Made by a program: the position numbers and the translations under genes
Source of the DNA: CAVUDO01 sp963740255
Lineage (GTDB): Bacteria > Actinomycetota > Actinomycetes > Mycobacteriales > Cryptosporangiaceae
Direction: 5' to 3'
Assembly: GCA_963740255.1 (NCBI GenBank)
Contig: CAVUDO010000002.1
Span: 868,001-932,000, forward strand
DNA length: 64,000 nt
Shown here: piece after piece, positions 18,426 to 29,455 of the stretch
Layout: every line of letters starts with the position of its first letter
How positions within the stretch are numbered: position 1 is the first letter of the stretch
The notes under the pieces: generated by a model
What the model was told of the DNA's origin: nothing
What the model saw: only the letters and a program-made list of their open reading frames with translations
Database searches by the model: none

Positions 18426-18658
18426 CGAGCTTCTGGGTGTTCTGTGTTCGCACGGCCAGCAGGATCGTCCACTTCCGCGCGGACGACCGGACAACGCCTG
18501 CCACCAGACCTCCTCGACGCCGTCGCGGGGTACTCGCGACACCGCCCACCCCAGCCTAGGCCGGCCCCGGGTGTCCACTGGCAAACGGACGACGCCGCGG
18601 TGCCGGGCCAACGGATTGCACCCGGCTGCGGTGCGCACCTGCCGCCGCAGGCCGGCGC

Positions 18659-19582
18659 TCAGGGCTGGGGACGGGCCCGGGCCCGGGAGAGCTCCACAGA
18701 GGCGCCCTCCGGCACCCGGCGCAGCAGGCCCTCCTGGACCGCCGTGGCGAGCAGCCGGCCGTCGGCGTCGAAGAAGCGGCCCGTGGCCAGGCCCCGTCCG
18801 CCCGAAGCCGACGGGCTGGTGCAGTCCGACAGGATCCACTCGTCGGCCCGGAACGGACGGTGGAACCAGATCGCGTGGTCCAGGCTCGCGCCCGCGAAGC
18901 CGCCGGGCCCCCAGATCTCGCCGTGCACCGACAGCACCGCGTCGAGCAGCGTGATGTCGCTGGCGTAGGTGAGCGCACAGGCGTGCAGCAGCGGGTCGTC
19001 GGGGAGCTTGCCGTCCACCCGCATCCACGCCCGCGGATGTGCCTCGGCGGGACGCTTGCCCTGCCCGACCCAGCCGGGCTCGCCGACGTGCCGCACGTCG
19101 ACGGGGTAGGCGATCCGGGCCCAGATGCCCGCGCGCTCGGCGTCGGCCGCGAGGCGGTCGGCCATCGTCGGCAGGCCGTCCGGCGGGGGCACGTCCAGCG
19201 GCATCGGATCCTGGTGGTCCAGTCCCTCCTCGACGATCTGGAACGAGGCGGACATGAAGAAGATCGGCTTGCCCTCCTGCTGCGCGACCACCCTGCGGGT
19301 GGTGAACGACCGTCCGTCGCGAACCCGCTCGACCAGATAGAGGATGGGGCGGGACGGGTCACCCGGTCGGATGAAGTAGGCGTGCAGCGAGTGGACCAGC
19401 CGGTCGCTCGGCACCGTCCGCCCGGCGGCCACCAGCGCCTGGCCCGCGACCTGGCCGCCGAACACCCGTCGGGGCGAGAGTTCCGGGCTGCGGCCGCGGA
19501 ACAGCATGACGTCCAGCTCCTCCAGGTCGAGCAGCTCGACGAGCTGGTCGACGGCTACCTGACCGGTCAGAGGAGTCGCCAC
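18659..19582 (-). CDS. tesB: Acyl-CoA thioesterase II
   Basis: 307 residues, GTG at 19582. Two tandem hotdog domains of the TesB type are visible: the first holds GGQVAGQALVAAGRTV and LVHSLHAYFIRPGDPSRPILYLVERVRDGRSFTTRRVVAQQ; the second has LLHACALTYASDITLLDAVL, with the active-site Asp (SDITLLD), and SLDHAIWFHRPFRADEWIL with the HAIWFHR motif. TesB releases CoA from medium- and long-chain acyl-CoAs in the cytoplasm. It lies in the same direction as pyk with a 91-base gap; whether they share a transcript is unclear. Length and motifs are normal for the family. Confidence 0.95.
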   Translation of the reverse strand: MATPLTGQVAVDQLVELLDLEELDVMLFRGRSPELSPRRVFGGQVAGQALVAAGRTVPSDRLVHSLHAYFIRPGDPSRPILYLVERVRDGRSFTTRRVVAQQEGKPIFFMSASFQIVEEGLDHQDPMPLDVPPPDGLPTMADRLAADAERAGIWARIAYPVDVRHVGEPGWVGQGKRPAEAHPRAWMRVDGKLPDDPLLHACALTYASDITLLDAVLSVHGEIWGPGGFAGASLDHAIWFHRPFRADEWILSDCTSPSASGGRGLATGRFFDADGRLLATAVQEGLLRRVPEGASVELSRARARPQP

Positions 19583-19673
19583 GGCCCGATGTTACCTACT
19601 GGTACGCCGCCTACGGCCTCCGCGCTGGGCCGGCCGCCTGCAGCGCGCCGTGGGCTGGGACCGCCCGCCCCGA

Positions 19674-21089
19674 CTAGGACTTGCTGCCGATCTGGTGGAC
19701 CCGGAGCGCGTTGGTGGACCCCGGCGTGTTCGGCGGGCTGCCGGCGACGATGACCACGGAGTCGCGCGGGGTGACCCGACCAGCCTCCTGGAGCAGCGAG
19801 TCGACCTGTTCGACCATCTCGTCGGTGTGCTCGACCGCGGGCGAGAGGAACGTCTCCACACCCCAGACGAGCGCGAGCTGGCTCCGCACGCTCGGCAACG
19901 GGGTGAACGCCAGCAGCGGCAGGTGGGAGTGCAACCGGGACAGCCGCCGCACGGTGTCACCGGTGAGCGTGAACGCGACCAGCGCCTTCGCGCCGATGAC
20001 CTCGCCGATCTGCTTGGCGGCCGCCGCGATCGCGCCGCCCTGGGTGCGCGGAGCGTGCCGCAGCGGCGGGACCGTCGGTTCGCTCTGCTCGACCGACTCG
20101 ATGATCCGTGCCATCGTGGCCACCGCGAGCACCGGGTAGCGGCCCACACTCGTCTCGCCCGAGAGCATCAGCGCGTCGGCACCGTCGAGCACGGCGTTGG
20201 CCACATCGGACGCCTCGGCCCGGGTGGGTCGGGAGCATTCGATCATCGACTCGAGCATCTGGGTGGCCACGATCACCGGCCGGGCGTTGTCGCGGGCCAG
20301 CTGCACGGCCCGCTTCTGCACCAGCGGAACCTGCTCCAGCGGGAGCTCCACGCCGAGGTCTCCGCGGGCCACCATCAGCCCGTCGAAGGCGACCACGATC
20401 TGCTCCAGATGGTCGACCGCCTCGGGCTTCTCGATCTTGGCCAGCACCGGCGCGCGGCGGCCCACCTCGTCCATCACCTGGTGGGCGAGCTTGATGTCCT
20501 CAGGCGAGCGCACGAACGACAGGGCGACCAGGTCGACCCCGAGCGCGAGCGCGAACCGCAGGTCGGCGACGTCCTTCTCCGACATCGCCGGGACGCTGAT
20601 CTTGACGTTCGGCAGCGACAAGCCCTTGTGGTTGCTGACCGGCCCGCCTTCGAGCACCAGGCAGGTGATGTCGGGCCCGGCGACCCCGGTGACCTCCAGC
20701 GCGATCTTGCCGTCGTCGACCAGCAGCCGGTCGCCGGGGACGACCTCGTCGCTGAGCCGGTCGTAGGTGGTCGAGACCCGGTCGTGGTCGCCGAGGATCT
20801 TCTCGGTGGTGACCGTCACCGTCTCGCCGGTGCGCCACTCGACCGGGCCGTCCGCGAACGCGCCGAGGCGGATCTTGGGGCCCTGCAGGTCGGCCAGGAT
20901 GCCGACCGCCCGGCCGGTGGCGTCGGATGCCTCCCGGACCATCCGGTACACCGACTCGTGGTCGGCGTGGGTGCCGTGGCTGAAGTTCAGCCGGGCCACG
21001 TCCATGCCCGCCTCCACCAGCGCCCGGAGCCGTTCCGGCGTCGCCGTGGCAGGACCGATGGTGCACACGATCTTCGCGCGACGCGTCAT
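19674..21089 (-). CDS. pyk: Pyruvate kinase
   Basis: 471 residues from ATG at 21089; TTG at 21098 is in frame but less likely. The enzyme converts phosphoenolpyruvate and ADP to pyruvate and ATP. Motifs: RRAKIVCTIGPAT at the N-terminus, the substrate segment VARLNFSHG, ILADLQGPKIRLG, the B domain (about residues 70-170), the catalytic Lys region VLAKIEKPEAVDHL, MVARGDLGVELP for the metal ligands, and ATQMLESMI plus PTRAEASDVANAVLDGADALMLSGET. The C-terminal allosteric domain ends normally. Downstream of gltBD in the same direction, with a 170-base gap. Confidence 0.96.
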   Translation of the reverse strand: MTRRAKIVCTIGPATATPERLRALVEAGMDVARLNFSHGTHADHESVYRMVREASDATGRAVGILADLQGPKIRLGAFADGPVEWRTGETVTVTTEKILGDHDRVSTTYDRLSDEVVPGDRLLVDDGKIALEVTGVAGPDITCLVLEGGPVSNHKGLSLPNVKISVPAMSEKDVADLRFALALGVDLVALSFVRSPEDIKLAHQVMDEVGRRAPVLAKIEKPEAVDHLEQIVVAFDGLMVARGDLGVELPLEQVPLVQKRAVQLARDNARPVIVATQMLESMIECSRPTRAEASDVANAVLDGADALMLSGETSVGRYPVLAVATMARIIESVEQSEPTVPPLRHAPRTQGGAIAAAAKQIGEVIGAKALVAFTLTGDTVRRLSRLHSHLPLLAFTPLPSVRSQLALVWGVETFLSPAVEHTDEMVEQVDSLLQEAGRVTPRDSVVIVAGSPPNTPGSTNALRVHQIGSKS

Positions 21090-21259
21090 GCTGCTCAACC
21101 TAGCGCTCGATTCCGAACCGATTCACCCAGGGAGCTTTCGCACCCCGCAGCCCAGCGTGTTCGCACTGGCCGGCGCACTGTCGCACACCGACCTGACACC
21201 CCGGTGTCCCCGGGCCGGCCGGACACCGTCGTCCTGGCGGCGCTCCGGGGGCGGGCGAC

Positions 21260-22697
<1,438 letters not shown>

Positions 22698-22705
<8 letters not shown>

Positions 22706-25700
22706 GGGCCGCCTCCATGATCGCCTCGTCGACCGGGCGGCCGCTGATCTCGGCCAGCCGGGTGGCCTGCAGCACCACCTTGTAGTCCCGCGGCATGACC
22801 TTGGTGAACGAGCCGACGTGCCGGGCCCAGTCGGCCAGCAGCGCCTCGGCGACCGTCGACCCGGTCTCGGTGTGGTGCCGTCCGACCAGGTCGCGCAGCA
22901 CCGGCACGTCGGCGGCGGGCAGCTCCTCCAGGTCGACCATCTCCCCGTTGACCTGGGCGGGGTCGAGCCCCAGGACGTAGGCCACGCCGCCGGACATGCC
23001 GGCCGCGAAGTTCCGCCCGGTGCTGCCGAGCACCACCACGACGCCGCCGGTCATGTATTCGCAGCCGTGGTCGCCCACCCCCTCGACCACTGCGGCGGCC
23101 CCGGAGTTGCGGACACAGAACCGCTCCCCGACCCGGCCGCGCAGGAACAGCTCGCCGCCGGTGGCTCCATAGAGGATCGTGTTGCCGGCGATCACGTTCT
23201 CCTCGGCGGCGAACGGCGCGTCCGGATGCGGCCGCACCACCAGCCGGCCTCCGGAGAGCCCCTTGCCCACGTAGTCGTTGGCGTCGCCGACCAGCCGCAT
23301 CGTGATGCCCCGCGGGCAGGAACGCCCCGAACGACTGGCCGGCCGAGCCGGTGAAGGTGAGCTCGATCGTGCCGTCGGGCAGGCCCGCGCCGCCGTAGCG
23401 GCGGGTGACCATCGAGCCGAGCATGGTGCCCACGGTCCGGTTGACGTTGCGCACGGGCAGCTCGAGGCGGACCGGGTCGCCGTCGAGCAGGGCGCCCTCG
23501 CAGAGCTGGATGAGCGTGTTGTCCAGGGCCTTGTCCAGGCCGTGGTCCTGCTCGGCGGTGCGGTGCCGGGCCGCGCCGGCGGACAGCTCGGGCACCGCGA
23601 GGATCGGGGCCAGGTCGAGCCCCTCGGCCTTCCAGTGCTCGACCGCCGCCCGGGTGTCGAGCAGCTCGGCGTGCCCGATCGCCTCGTCGAGCGAGCGGAA
23701 GCCCAGCTCGGCCAGGTACTGCCGCACCTCCTCGGCGAGGTACTCGAAGAACGTGACGACGAACTCGGGCTTGCCGGCGAACTTCTCCCGCAGCACCGGG
23801 TTCTGGGTCGCGATGCCCACCGGGCAGGTGTCCAGGTGGCAGACCCGCATCATCACGCAGCCGGCCACCACCAGCGGCGCGGTCGCGAAGCCGTACTCCT
23901 CCGCACCGAGCAGGGCGGCGACCACCACGTCCCGGCCGGTCTTGAGCTGCCCGTCCACCTGCACGGTGATCCGGTCGCGCAGGCCGTTGAGCAGCAGCGT
24001 CTGCTGGGTCTCGGCCAGCCCCAGCTCCCACGGCGCGCCGGCGTGCTTGAGGCTGGTGAGCGGGGACGCCCCGGTGCCGCCGTCGTGACCGGAGATCAGC
24101 ACCACGTCGGCGTGCGCCTTGGACACCCCGGCCGCCACCGTGCCGACGCCGATCTCGGCGACCAGCTTCACGTGCACCCGGGCGGCGTCGTTGGCGTTCT
24201 TCAGGTCGTGGATGAGCTGGGCGAGGTCCTCGATCGAGTAGATGTCGTGGTGCGGCGGGGGGGAGATCAGGCCGACGCCGGCGGTGGAGTGCCGGGTGCG
24301 CGCGATCCAGGGGTAGACCTTGTAGCCGGGGAGCTGGCCGCCCTCGCCGGGCTTCGCGCCCTGGGCCATCTTGATCTGGATGTCGTCGGCGTGCACCAGG
24401 TACTCGCTGGTGACCCCGAACCGGCCGCTGGCGACCTGCTTGATCGCGCTGCGGCGCTCCGGGTCGTAGAGGCGTTCGGCGTCCTCGCCGCCCTCGCCGG
24501 TGTTGGACTTGCCGCCTAGCGCGTTCATCGCCCGGGCCAGGGTCTCGTGCGCCTCCACCGAGATCGAGCCGTAGCTCATCGCCCCGGTCGAGAACCGCCG
24601 GACGATGGCCGACACGGGTTCGACTTCGTCCAGCGGCACGGCCTGGCATTCGGCCGTACGGAGCCCGAACAGCCCTCGCAGGGTGCCGGACTTCGCGGCG
24701 AGCCCGTCCACGGCCGCCGTGTAGCGCTGGAAGACCTCGTACTGCCGGGACCGGGTGGCGTGCTGGAGCAGGAACACCGTCTCGGGGTTGAACAGGTGCA
24801 CCTCGCCCTCGCGGCGCCACTGGTACTCCCCGCCGACCTCCAGCCGGCGGTGCACCCGATCGGTCGGGTTGGCCGGCCAGGCGCGGGCGTGCCGGGCGGC
24901 GACCTCCGCGGCCAGCACGTCCAGGCCGACGCCGCCGAGCGTGGAGGTGGTGCCGGTGAAGTACCGGTCGACCAGCTCCTCGGACAGCCCGATCGCCTCG
25001 AACACCTGGGCCCCGGTGTAGGAGGCCACCGTGGAGATGCCCATCTTGGACATCACCTTGAGCACGCCCTTGCCCAGCGCCTTGCGGTAGTTGCCGACGG
25101 CCTGGCGCGGTTCGAGCCCGGCCAGCTCGCCGCCGGCGATCATGTCCTCGATGGTCTCGAAAGCCAGGTACGGGTTCACCGCGGCGGCGCCGTAGCCGAG
25201 CAGCGCGGCGACGTGGTGCACCTCGCGGGCCTCCCCCGACTCCACCAGCAGACCGACCTGGGCGCGGGTCCGCTCGACCACCAGGTGCTGGTGCACGCAC
25301 GCGGTGAGCAGCAGTGACGGGATCGGAGCCAGGTCGGCAGTGGAGTCGCGGTCGGAGAGCACGACGATCCGGGCACCGTCCTCGATCGCCTCGGAGATGT
25401 GCCGGCAGATCTCCACCAGCCGGGCCTTCATCCCGGCCGCGCCGTCGCGCAGCGGGTACAGGCCGGAGACCGTCACGGCCTGGAAGCCCGGCTTGTCGCC
25501 GTCATCGTTGACGTGGACGACCTTGGCCATCTCGTCGTTGTCGATCACCGGGGACGGCAGCACGATGTGCCGGCAGGACGCCGGGCCGGGGTCGAGCAGG
25601 TTCTGTTCGGGCCCGAGGGTGGCCGAGACCGCCGTGACGATCTCCTCCCGGATGGCGTCCAGCGGCGGGTTGGTCACCTGGGCGAAGAGCTGGCTGAAGT

Positions 25701-27306
25701 AGTCGTAGAGCAGCCGGGGTCGGGTGCTGAGCACGGCGATCGGCGTGTCGGTGCCCATCGACCCGAGCGGTTCGATCCCCGTGCGCGCCATCGGGGTGAG
25801 GATGATCCGCAGCTCCTCCTCGGTGTACCCGAAGACCTGCTGCCGGCGCTGCACCGACTGGTGGCCGTACGTCACGTGCTCGCGGTCGGGGAGGGCGGAC
25901 AGCTCCATCAGGCCGGCGTGCAGCCAGTCCGCGTAGGGATGCTCCGCGGCGAGCTCCGCCTTGATCTCGTCGTCGCCGACGATCCGGCCGCGCTCGGTGT
26001 CGACCAGGAACATCCGGCCGGGCTGCAGCCGGCCCTTCTGCACCACGGTCTTCGGGTCGATGTCCAGCACGCCGGTCTCGCTGGCCAGCACCACCAGGTC
26101 TTCGCTGGTACGCCACCAGCGGGCCGGCCGCAGGCCGTTGCGGTCCAGGACGGCACCGATCACCGTGCCGTCGGTGAACGACACGCAGGCCGGGCCGTCC
26201 CACGGCTCCATCAGCGAGGCGTGGAACTGGTAGAACGCGCGCCGGGCCGGGTCCATCGCCGGGTTGTTCTCCCAGGCCTCCGGAATCATCATCAGCACCG
26301 CGTGCGGGAGGGAGCGGCCGGCCAGGTGCAGGAGTTCGAGCACCTCGTCGAAGCTGGCCGAGTCGCTCAGGCCCGGCGTGCAGATGGGGAAGAGCTTGTG
26401 CAGGTCGCCCGGGATCGCGCCGTCGGCCAGCAGCGCCTCGCGGGCACGCATCCAGTTGCGGTTGCCCTTGACCGTGTTGATCTCGCCGTTGTGCGCGACG
26501 AACCGGTACGGGTGGGCCAGCGGCCAGGACGGGAAGGTGTTGGTGGAGAACCGGCTGTGCACCAGCGCGACGGCGCTGTCCAGCCGGGGGTCGCGCAGGT
26601 CGGCGAAGAACCGCGGCAACTGGCCGGTGGTGAGCATGCCCTTGTAGACCAGCGTGCGGGCCGACAGGGAGGGGAAGTAGCAGGCCACCCCGCGTTCGGC
26701 GGTCTCCCGCTCGACCCGGCGCCGGACCAGGTACGCCACCCGGTCCAGCGGCAGACCGCTGAGCAGGCCGTCGGCGCCGCCGTCCGCCGGGTCCGCGCCG
26801 GTGGCGGTCGCGGTCAGGAAGACCTGGGCGATGTGCGGTGCCACCGACCGGGCGGTCGGCCCCAGGTCGGCCTCGTCGGGATCGGTCGGCACGTCGCGCC
26901 AGCCCAGCACCCGGGCACCCCCGGTGACGGCGATCCCCTCGATCATCGCCACGGCCGTGGCGCGCTCGCCGACGTCCGCCGGCAGGAACACGTTGCCGAC
27001 CGCGTAACCGCCGGTGGTCGGCAGGTCGAACGGAACCACCGCGCGCAGGAACGCGTCCGGAACCTGCACCAGCAGACCCGCGCCGTCGCCGGAGTTCGCC
27101 TCCGCTCCCGCCGCGCCCCGGTGGTCCATGTTGGCCAGCGCCGTCAGGCCGTGCTCGACGATCCGGTGCGAGCGGCGGCCAAGCGCATCCACCACGAAGG
27201 CCACGCCGCAGGAGTCGTGCTCGTGCGCCGGGTCGTAGAGGCCCTGGGCGACCGGCGTCGCGGAGAACGGCGTCACGGCGGGCGGCACAGTGGGGGAAGC
27301 GGTCAC
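22698..27306 (-). CDS. gltB: Glutamate synthase large subunit, with an apparent frameshift
   Basis: Makes two glutamates from glutamine and 2-oxoglutarate. The N-terminal glutaminase nucleophile is the Cys of HDSCGVAF. Then come the central domain, the FMN-binding synthase domain ([20 protein letters not shown]) and the cluster Cys motif [15 protein letters not shown]. After [11 protein letters not shown] the frame is lost; the rest of the C-terminal GXGXG helix domain ([19 protein letters not shown] onwards) is in another frame, ending at 22698. One extra base in the C4 run at 23308-23311 explains the break: removing it restores [16 protein letters not shown]. Corrected length is about 1535 residues. 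The start is GTG at 27306 (GAGGAG nine bases upstream); GTG at 27312 is also possible. Confidence 0.9.
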
Positions 27307-27537
27307 GCGCACGGGCTCCTCAACGTCGTCGGGGCCACCGGGGAAGCGGTGGGCAGGGGCATGGTGGGACGACGTCGGCCCTGGTGCGAGGTTTCCTCGA
27401 GGTTACACGCGAACCGACCCGCGGGTAACGTGCGCCCGCGTGAACCAGCTCACCGCCGCCGCGGGCCGGCTCGGTGGGTCGGGATCGCCGCTGGCGTCCG
27501 ACGACGGTCCGCACGGCAGTGTGAGGGGAAGGGTGCG

Positions 27538-28332
27538 ATGGGGGTCGAGGAGTTCCACCACGAAGGCATCTGGGTGACCCATGCCCGGCCGGTCGTCCGC
27601 GGACCTCGGCCGCCGCTGCTGTTCGCGCACGGCGGCTCGCACGCCTCGTGGTCGTGGGAGCACCTGCTGCCCTTCTTCGTCGACGCGGGCTGGGAGTGCC
27701 TGGCGTTCGACTGGTTCAACCACGGCCGGTCGGCCAGCACCGATCCGTCGACGTTCCTGCGCCGCGGTATCGCCGAGATCACCACGGAGATCGGTCTGGT
27801 GGCCGGCCTGACCGACCGTCCCCCGGTTCTCGTCGGGCACAGCATGGGCGCGGCGGCCTGCCAGCTCTACGCCACCCGCCACGAGGTGTCCGGCCTGGTG
27901 CTGCTCGCGCCCGTGGTGCCGGCGGGGCCGGATGCCGAGCCGATCGAGATGCCGGTGGATCCGGTGCGGTTGTTCGAGCCGGTGCCGTTCGATCTCGCCC
28001 GGCAGATGTTCTTCACCTCCCTGGACGAGCCGACGGCCCGGCACTATCACGCCCTGCTCTGCCCGGAGTCGCCCCGCGCCGTTCTCGAAGCCACCCGCTG
28101 GGAGGTCGCGCTGGACCTCGACGCCCTCGACGCCGAGGCGCTGGTGTTCGCCGGCGGGCGGGACATGCTGTCCCCGCCCAAGGAGGTGGAGTCATTCGCC
28201 CACGCCCTGGGGGCTGCCTTTCTCCTGCTTCCCGGGTGCGGCCACGACGACCTGCTGCTGTACGACATCGGCTGGCGGCAGGTTGCCACCACGACCCTCG
28301 CGTGGCTACGGGACCACTTCGACCGGCCCTAG
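27538..28332 (+). CDS. Alpha/beta hydrolase
   Basis: 264 residues, ATG at 27538 with GAGGGGAAGGG upstream. A compact single-domain hydrolase of the MenH/lysophospholipase-like group: oxyanion-region HGGSHASWSW near residue 30, nucleophile elbow GHSMG in VLVGHSMGAAACQL, candidate Asp in FAGGRDMLSPPKEV and catalytic His in LLPGCGHDDLLL. No signal peptide, so cytoplasmic. It is divergent from gltB, with a 230-base gap holding both promoters, and converges on lgt so tightly that the two stop codons overlap by four bases. The substrate is unknown; esterase is likely. Confidence 0.9.
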   Translation: MGVEEFHHEGIWVTHARPVVRGPRPPLLFAHGGSHASWSWEHLLPFFVDAGWECLAFDWFNHGRSASTDPSTFLRRGIAEITTEIGLVAGLTDRPPVLVGHSMGAAACQLYATRHEVSGLVLLAPVVPAGPDAEPIEMPVDPVRLFEPVPFDLARQMFFTSLDEPTARHYHALLCPESPRAVLEATRWEVALDLDALDAEALVFAGGRDMLSPPKEVESFAHALGAAFLLLPGCGHDDLLLYDIGWRQVATTTLAWLRDHFDRP

Positions 28333-29405
28333 CCTCCGGAGCGCTCCTTGGCGTCCCGTGCGGCACCGGTTCCTGCGGTCGTCTCGGGCTGGTCAACGGC
28401 GGCGTCGTCCGTGTGGTCCGTACCGTCGGCCGCACCGCAGTCGTCAGCGGTGCCGGTGTCCGGGCCGGCCTCGGCCGCAGAGCCGGTGTCCGGGCCGGCC
28501 TCGGCCGCGGTCGTGGCTCCCGCCGCCTCGTGCGGGTCGGCGGACGCGTCCGCGCCGGGTACGCGCACCTGGCCGTCCGCGTCGGTGACCAGCCGCTCGG
28601 GCCCGATCCCCCGGTGCCGGACGAAGTAGAGCAGCGCCCCCAGGAACACCAGCACCGAGGTCCACACGTTGAGCCGGAGCCCGACGATCTCGCTGGCCGG
28701 GTCGATCCGGAGGTACTCGATCCAGGCCCGGCCGAGCGTGTAGGCCATCGCGTAGAGCGCGAACACGCGCCCGCCGCCGAGCTGCCAGCGCCGCTCGGCC
28801 CAGACCAGGAGCAGCGCCACCCCGAGGCACCACGCCGACTCGTACAGGAAGGTCGGGTGGTAGGTGCCCGGCAGCTCCGCGATCGCCTGGCCGGAGGAGT
28901 CCATGGCGTGCACCTTCAGACCCCACGGCAGGTCGGTGGGGCCGCCGTAGAGCTCGTTGTTGAACCAGTTGCCCCAGCGGCCGACCGCCTGGGCCATCAC
29001 CAGGCCGGGTGCCGCGCAGTCGGCGAAGACCCGGAGCGGGATGCCGCGCTGCCGGCAGGCGATCCACGCGCCCAGCGCCCCGCCCGCCACGCCGCCCCAG
29101 ATCCCGAGGCCGCCGTTCCAGACCTTCAGCGCGTCCAGCAGCTCGCCGTTCTCCCCGAAGTACGCCGCCGGGCTGGTGACCACGTGGTAGATCCGGGCGC
29201 CGACGATGCCCAGCGGCACCGCCCACACCGCGATGTCGACCGCGGCACCGCGGGGACCGCCGCGCGCCCGCAGGCGCCGGTCGGCCAGGAATACGGCCAC
29301 CAGGACGCCGGCCAGGATGCACATCGCGTAGGCACGGAGCGGAACCGGGCCCAGGTGCCAGACAGCGGTGGTCGGGCTGGGCAGGGAGGCGAGAGTCACG
29401 CGCAC
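28329..29405 (-). CDS. lgt: Prolipoprotein diacylglyceryl transferase with an acidic C-terminal extension
   Basis: 358 residues, GTG at 29405 (GTG at 29399 also possible). Lgt transfers diacylglycerol from phosphatidylglycerol to the lipobox Cys of pre-lipoproteins in the membrane. Visible landmarks: PLRAYAMCILAGVLVAVFLADRR, ARIYHVVTS, GLGIWGGVAGG, the signature VGRWGNWFNNELYG, and YHPTFLYESAWCL. About seven membrane segments end near residue 275. The last 80 residues are a hydrophilic Asp/Ala/Thr-rich tail with a repeated AEAGPDTG unit, long even for actinobacteria. It serves the several lipoproteins encoded in this window. Located 51 bases after the Ser/Thr kinase gene in the same direction. 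Confidence 0.95.
   Translation of the reverse strand: MRVTLASLPSPTTAVWHLGPVPLRAYAMCILAGVLVAVFLADRRLRARGGPRGAAVDIAVWAVPLGIVGARIYHVVTSPAAYFGENGELLDALKVWNGGLGIWGGVAGGALGAWIACRQRGIPLRVFADCAAPGLVMAQAVGRWGNWFNNELYGGPTDLPWGLKVHAMDSSGQAIAELPGTYHPTFLYESAWCLGVALLLVWAERRWQLGGGRVFALYAMAYTLGRAWIEYLRIDPASEIVGLRLNVWTSVLVFLGALLYFVRHRGIGPERLVTDADGQVRVPGADASADPHEAAGATTAAEAGPDTGSAAEAGPDTGTADDCGAADGTDHTDDAAVDQPETTAGTGAARDAKERSGG
28452..28508. repeat. 30-bp tandem repeat in the lgt tail
   Basis: The 27-base sequence at 28452-28478 is repeated exactly at 28482-28508, a period of 30 bases. It encodes two consecutive AEAGPDTG(S/T)A units in the disordered C-terminal tail of Lgt. Confidence 0.85.
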
Positions 29406-29455
29406 ACGCTACCGGGAGGCCGTCGGCGCCGCTCCGGGCACCGGGTGGGCGTCCA

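Noticed and set aside
23300..23320. Programmed ribosomal frameshift in gltB
   Set aside because: No slippery heptamer with a downstream structure of known type is apparent, gltB in relatives is a single frame, and a homopolymer indel explains the change.
25399..28332. Very long open frame on the strand opposite gltB (and similar ones opposite the fused oxidoreductase, livG and others)
   Set aside because: High GC with third-position G/C bias makes long antisense frames common. The products are Arg/Gly/Pro/His-rich without family motifs, and the opposite strand carries clear genes.
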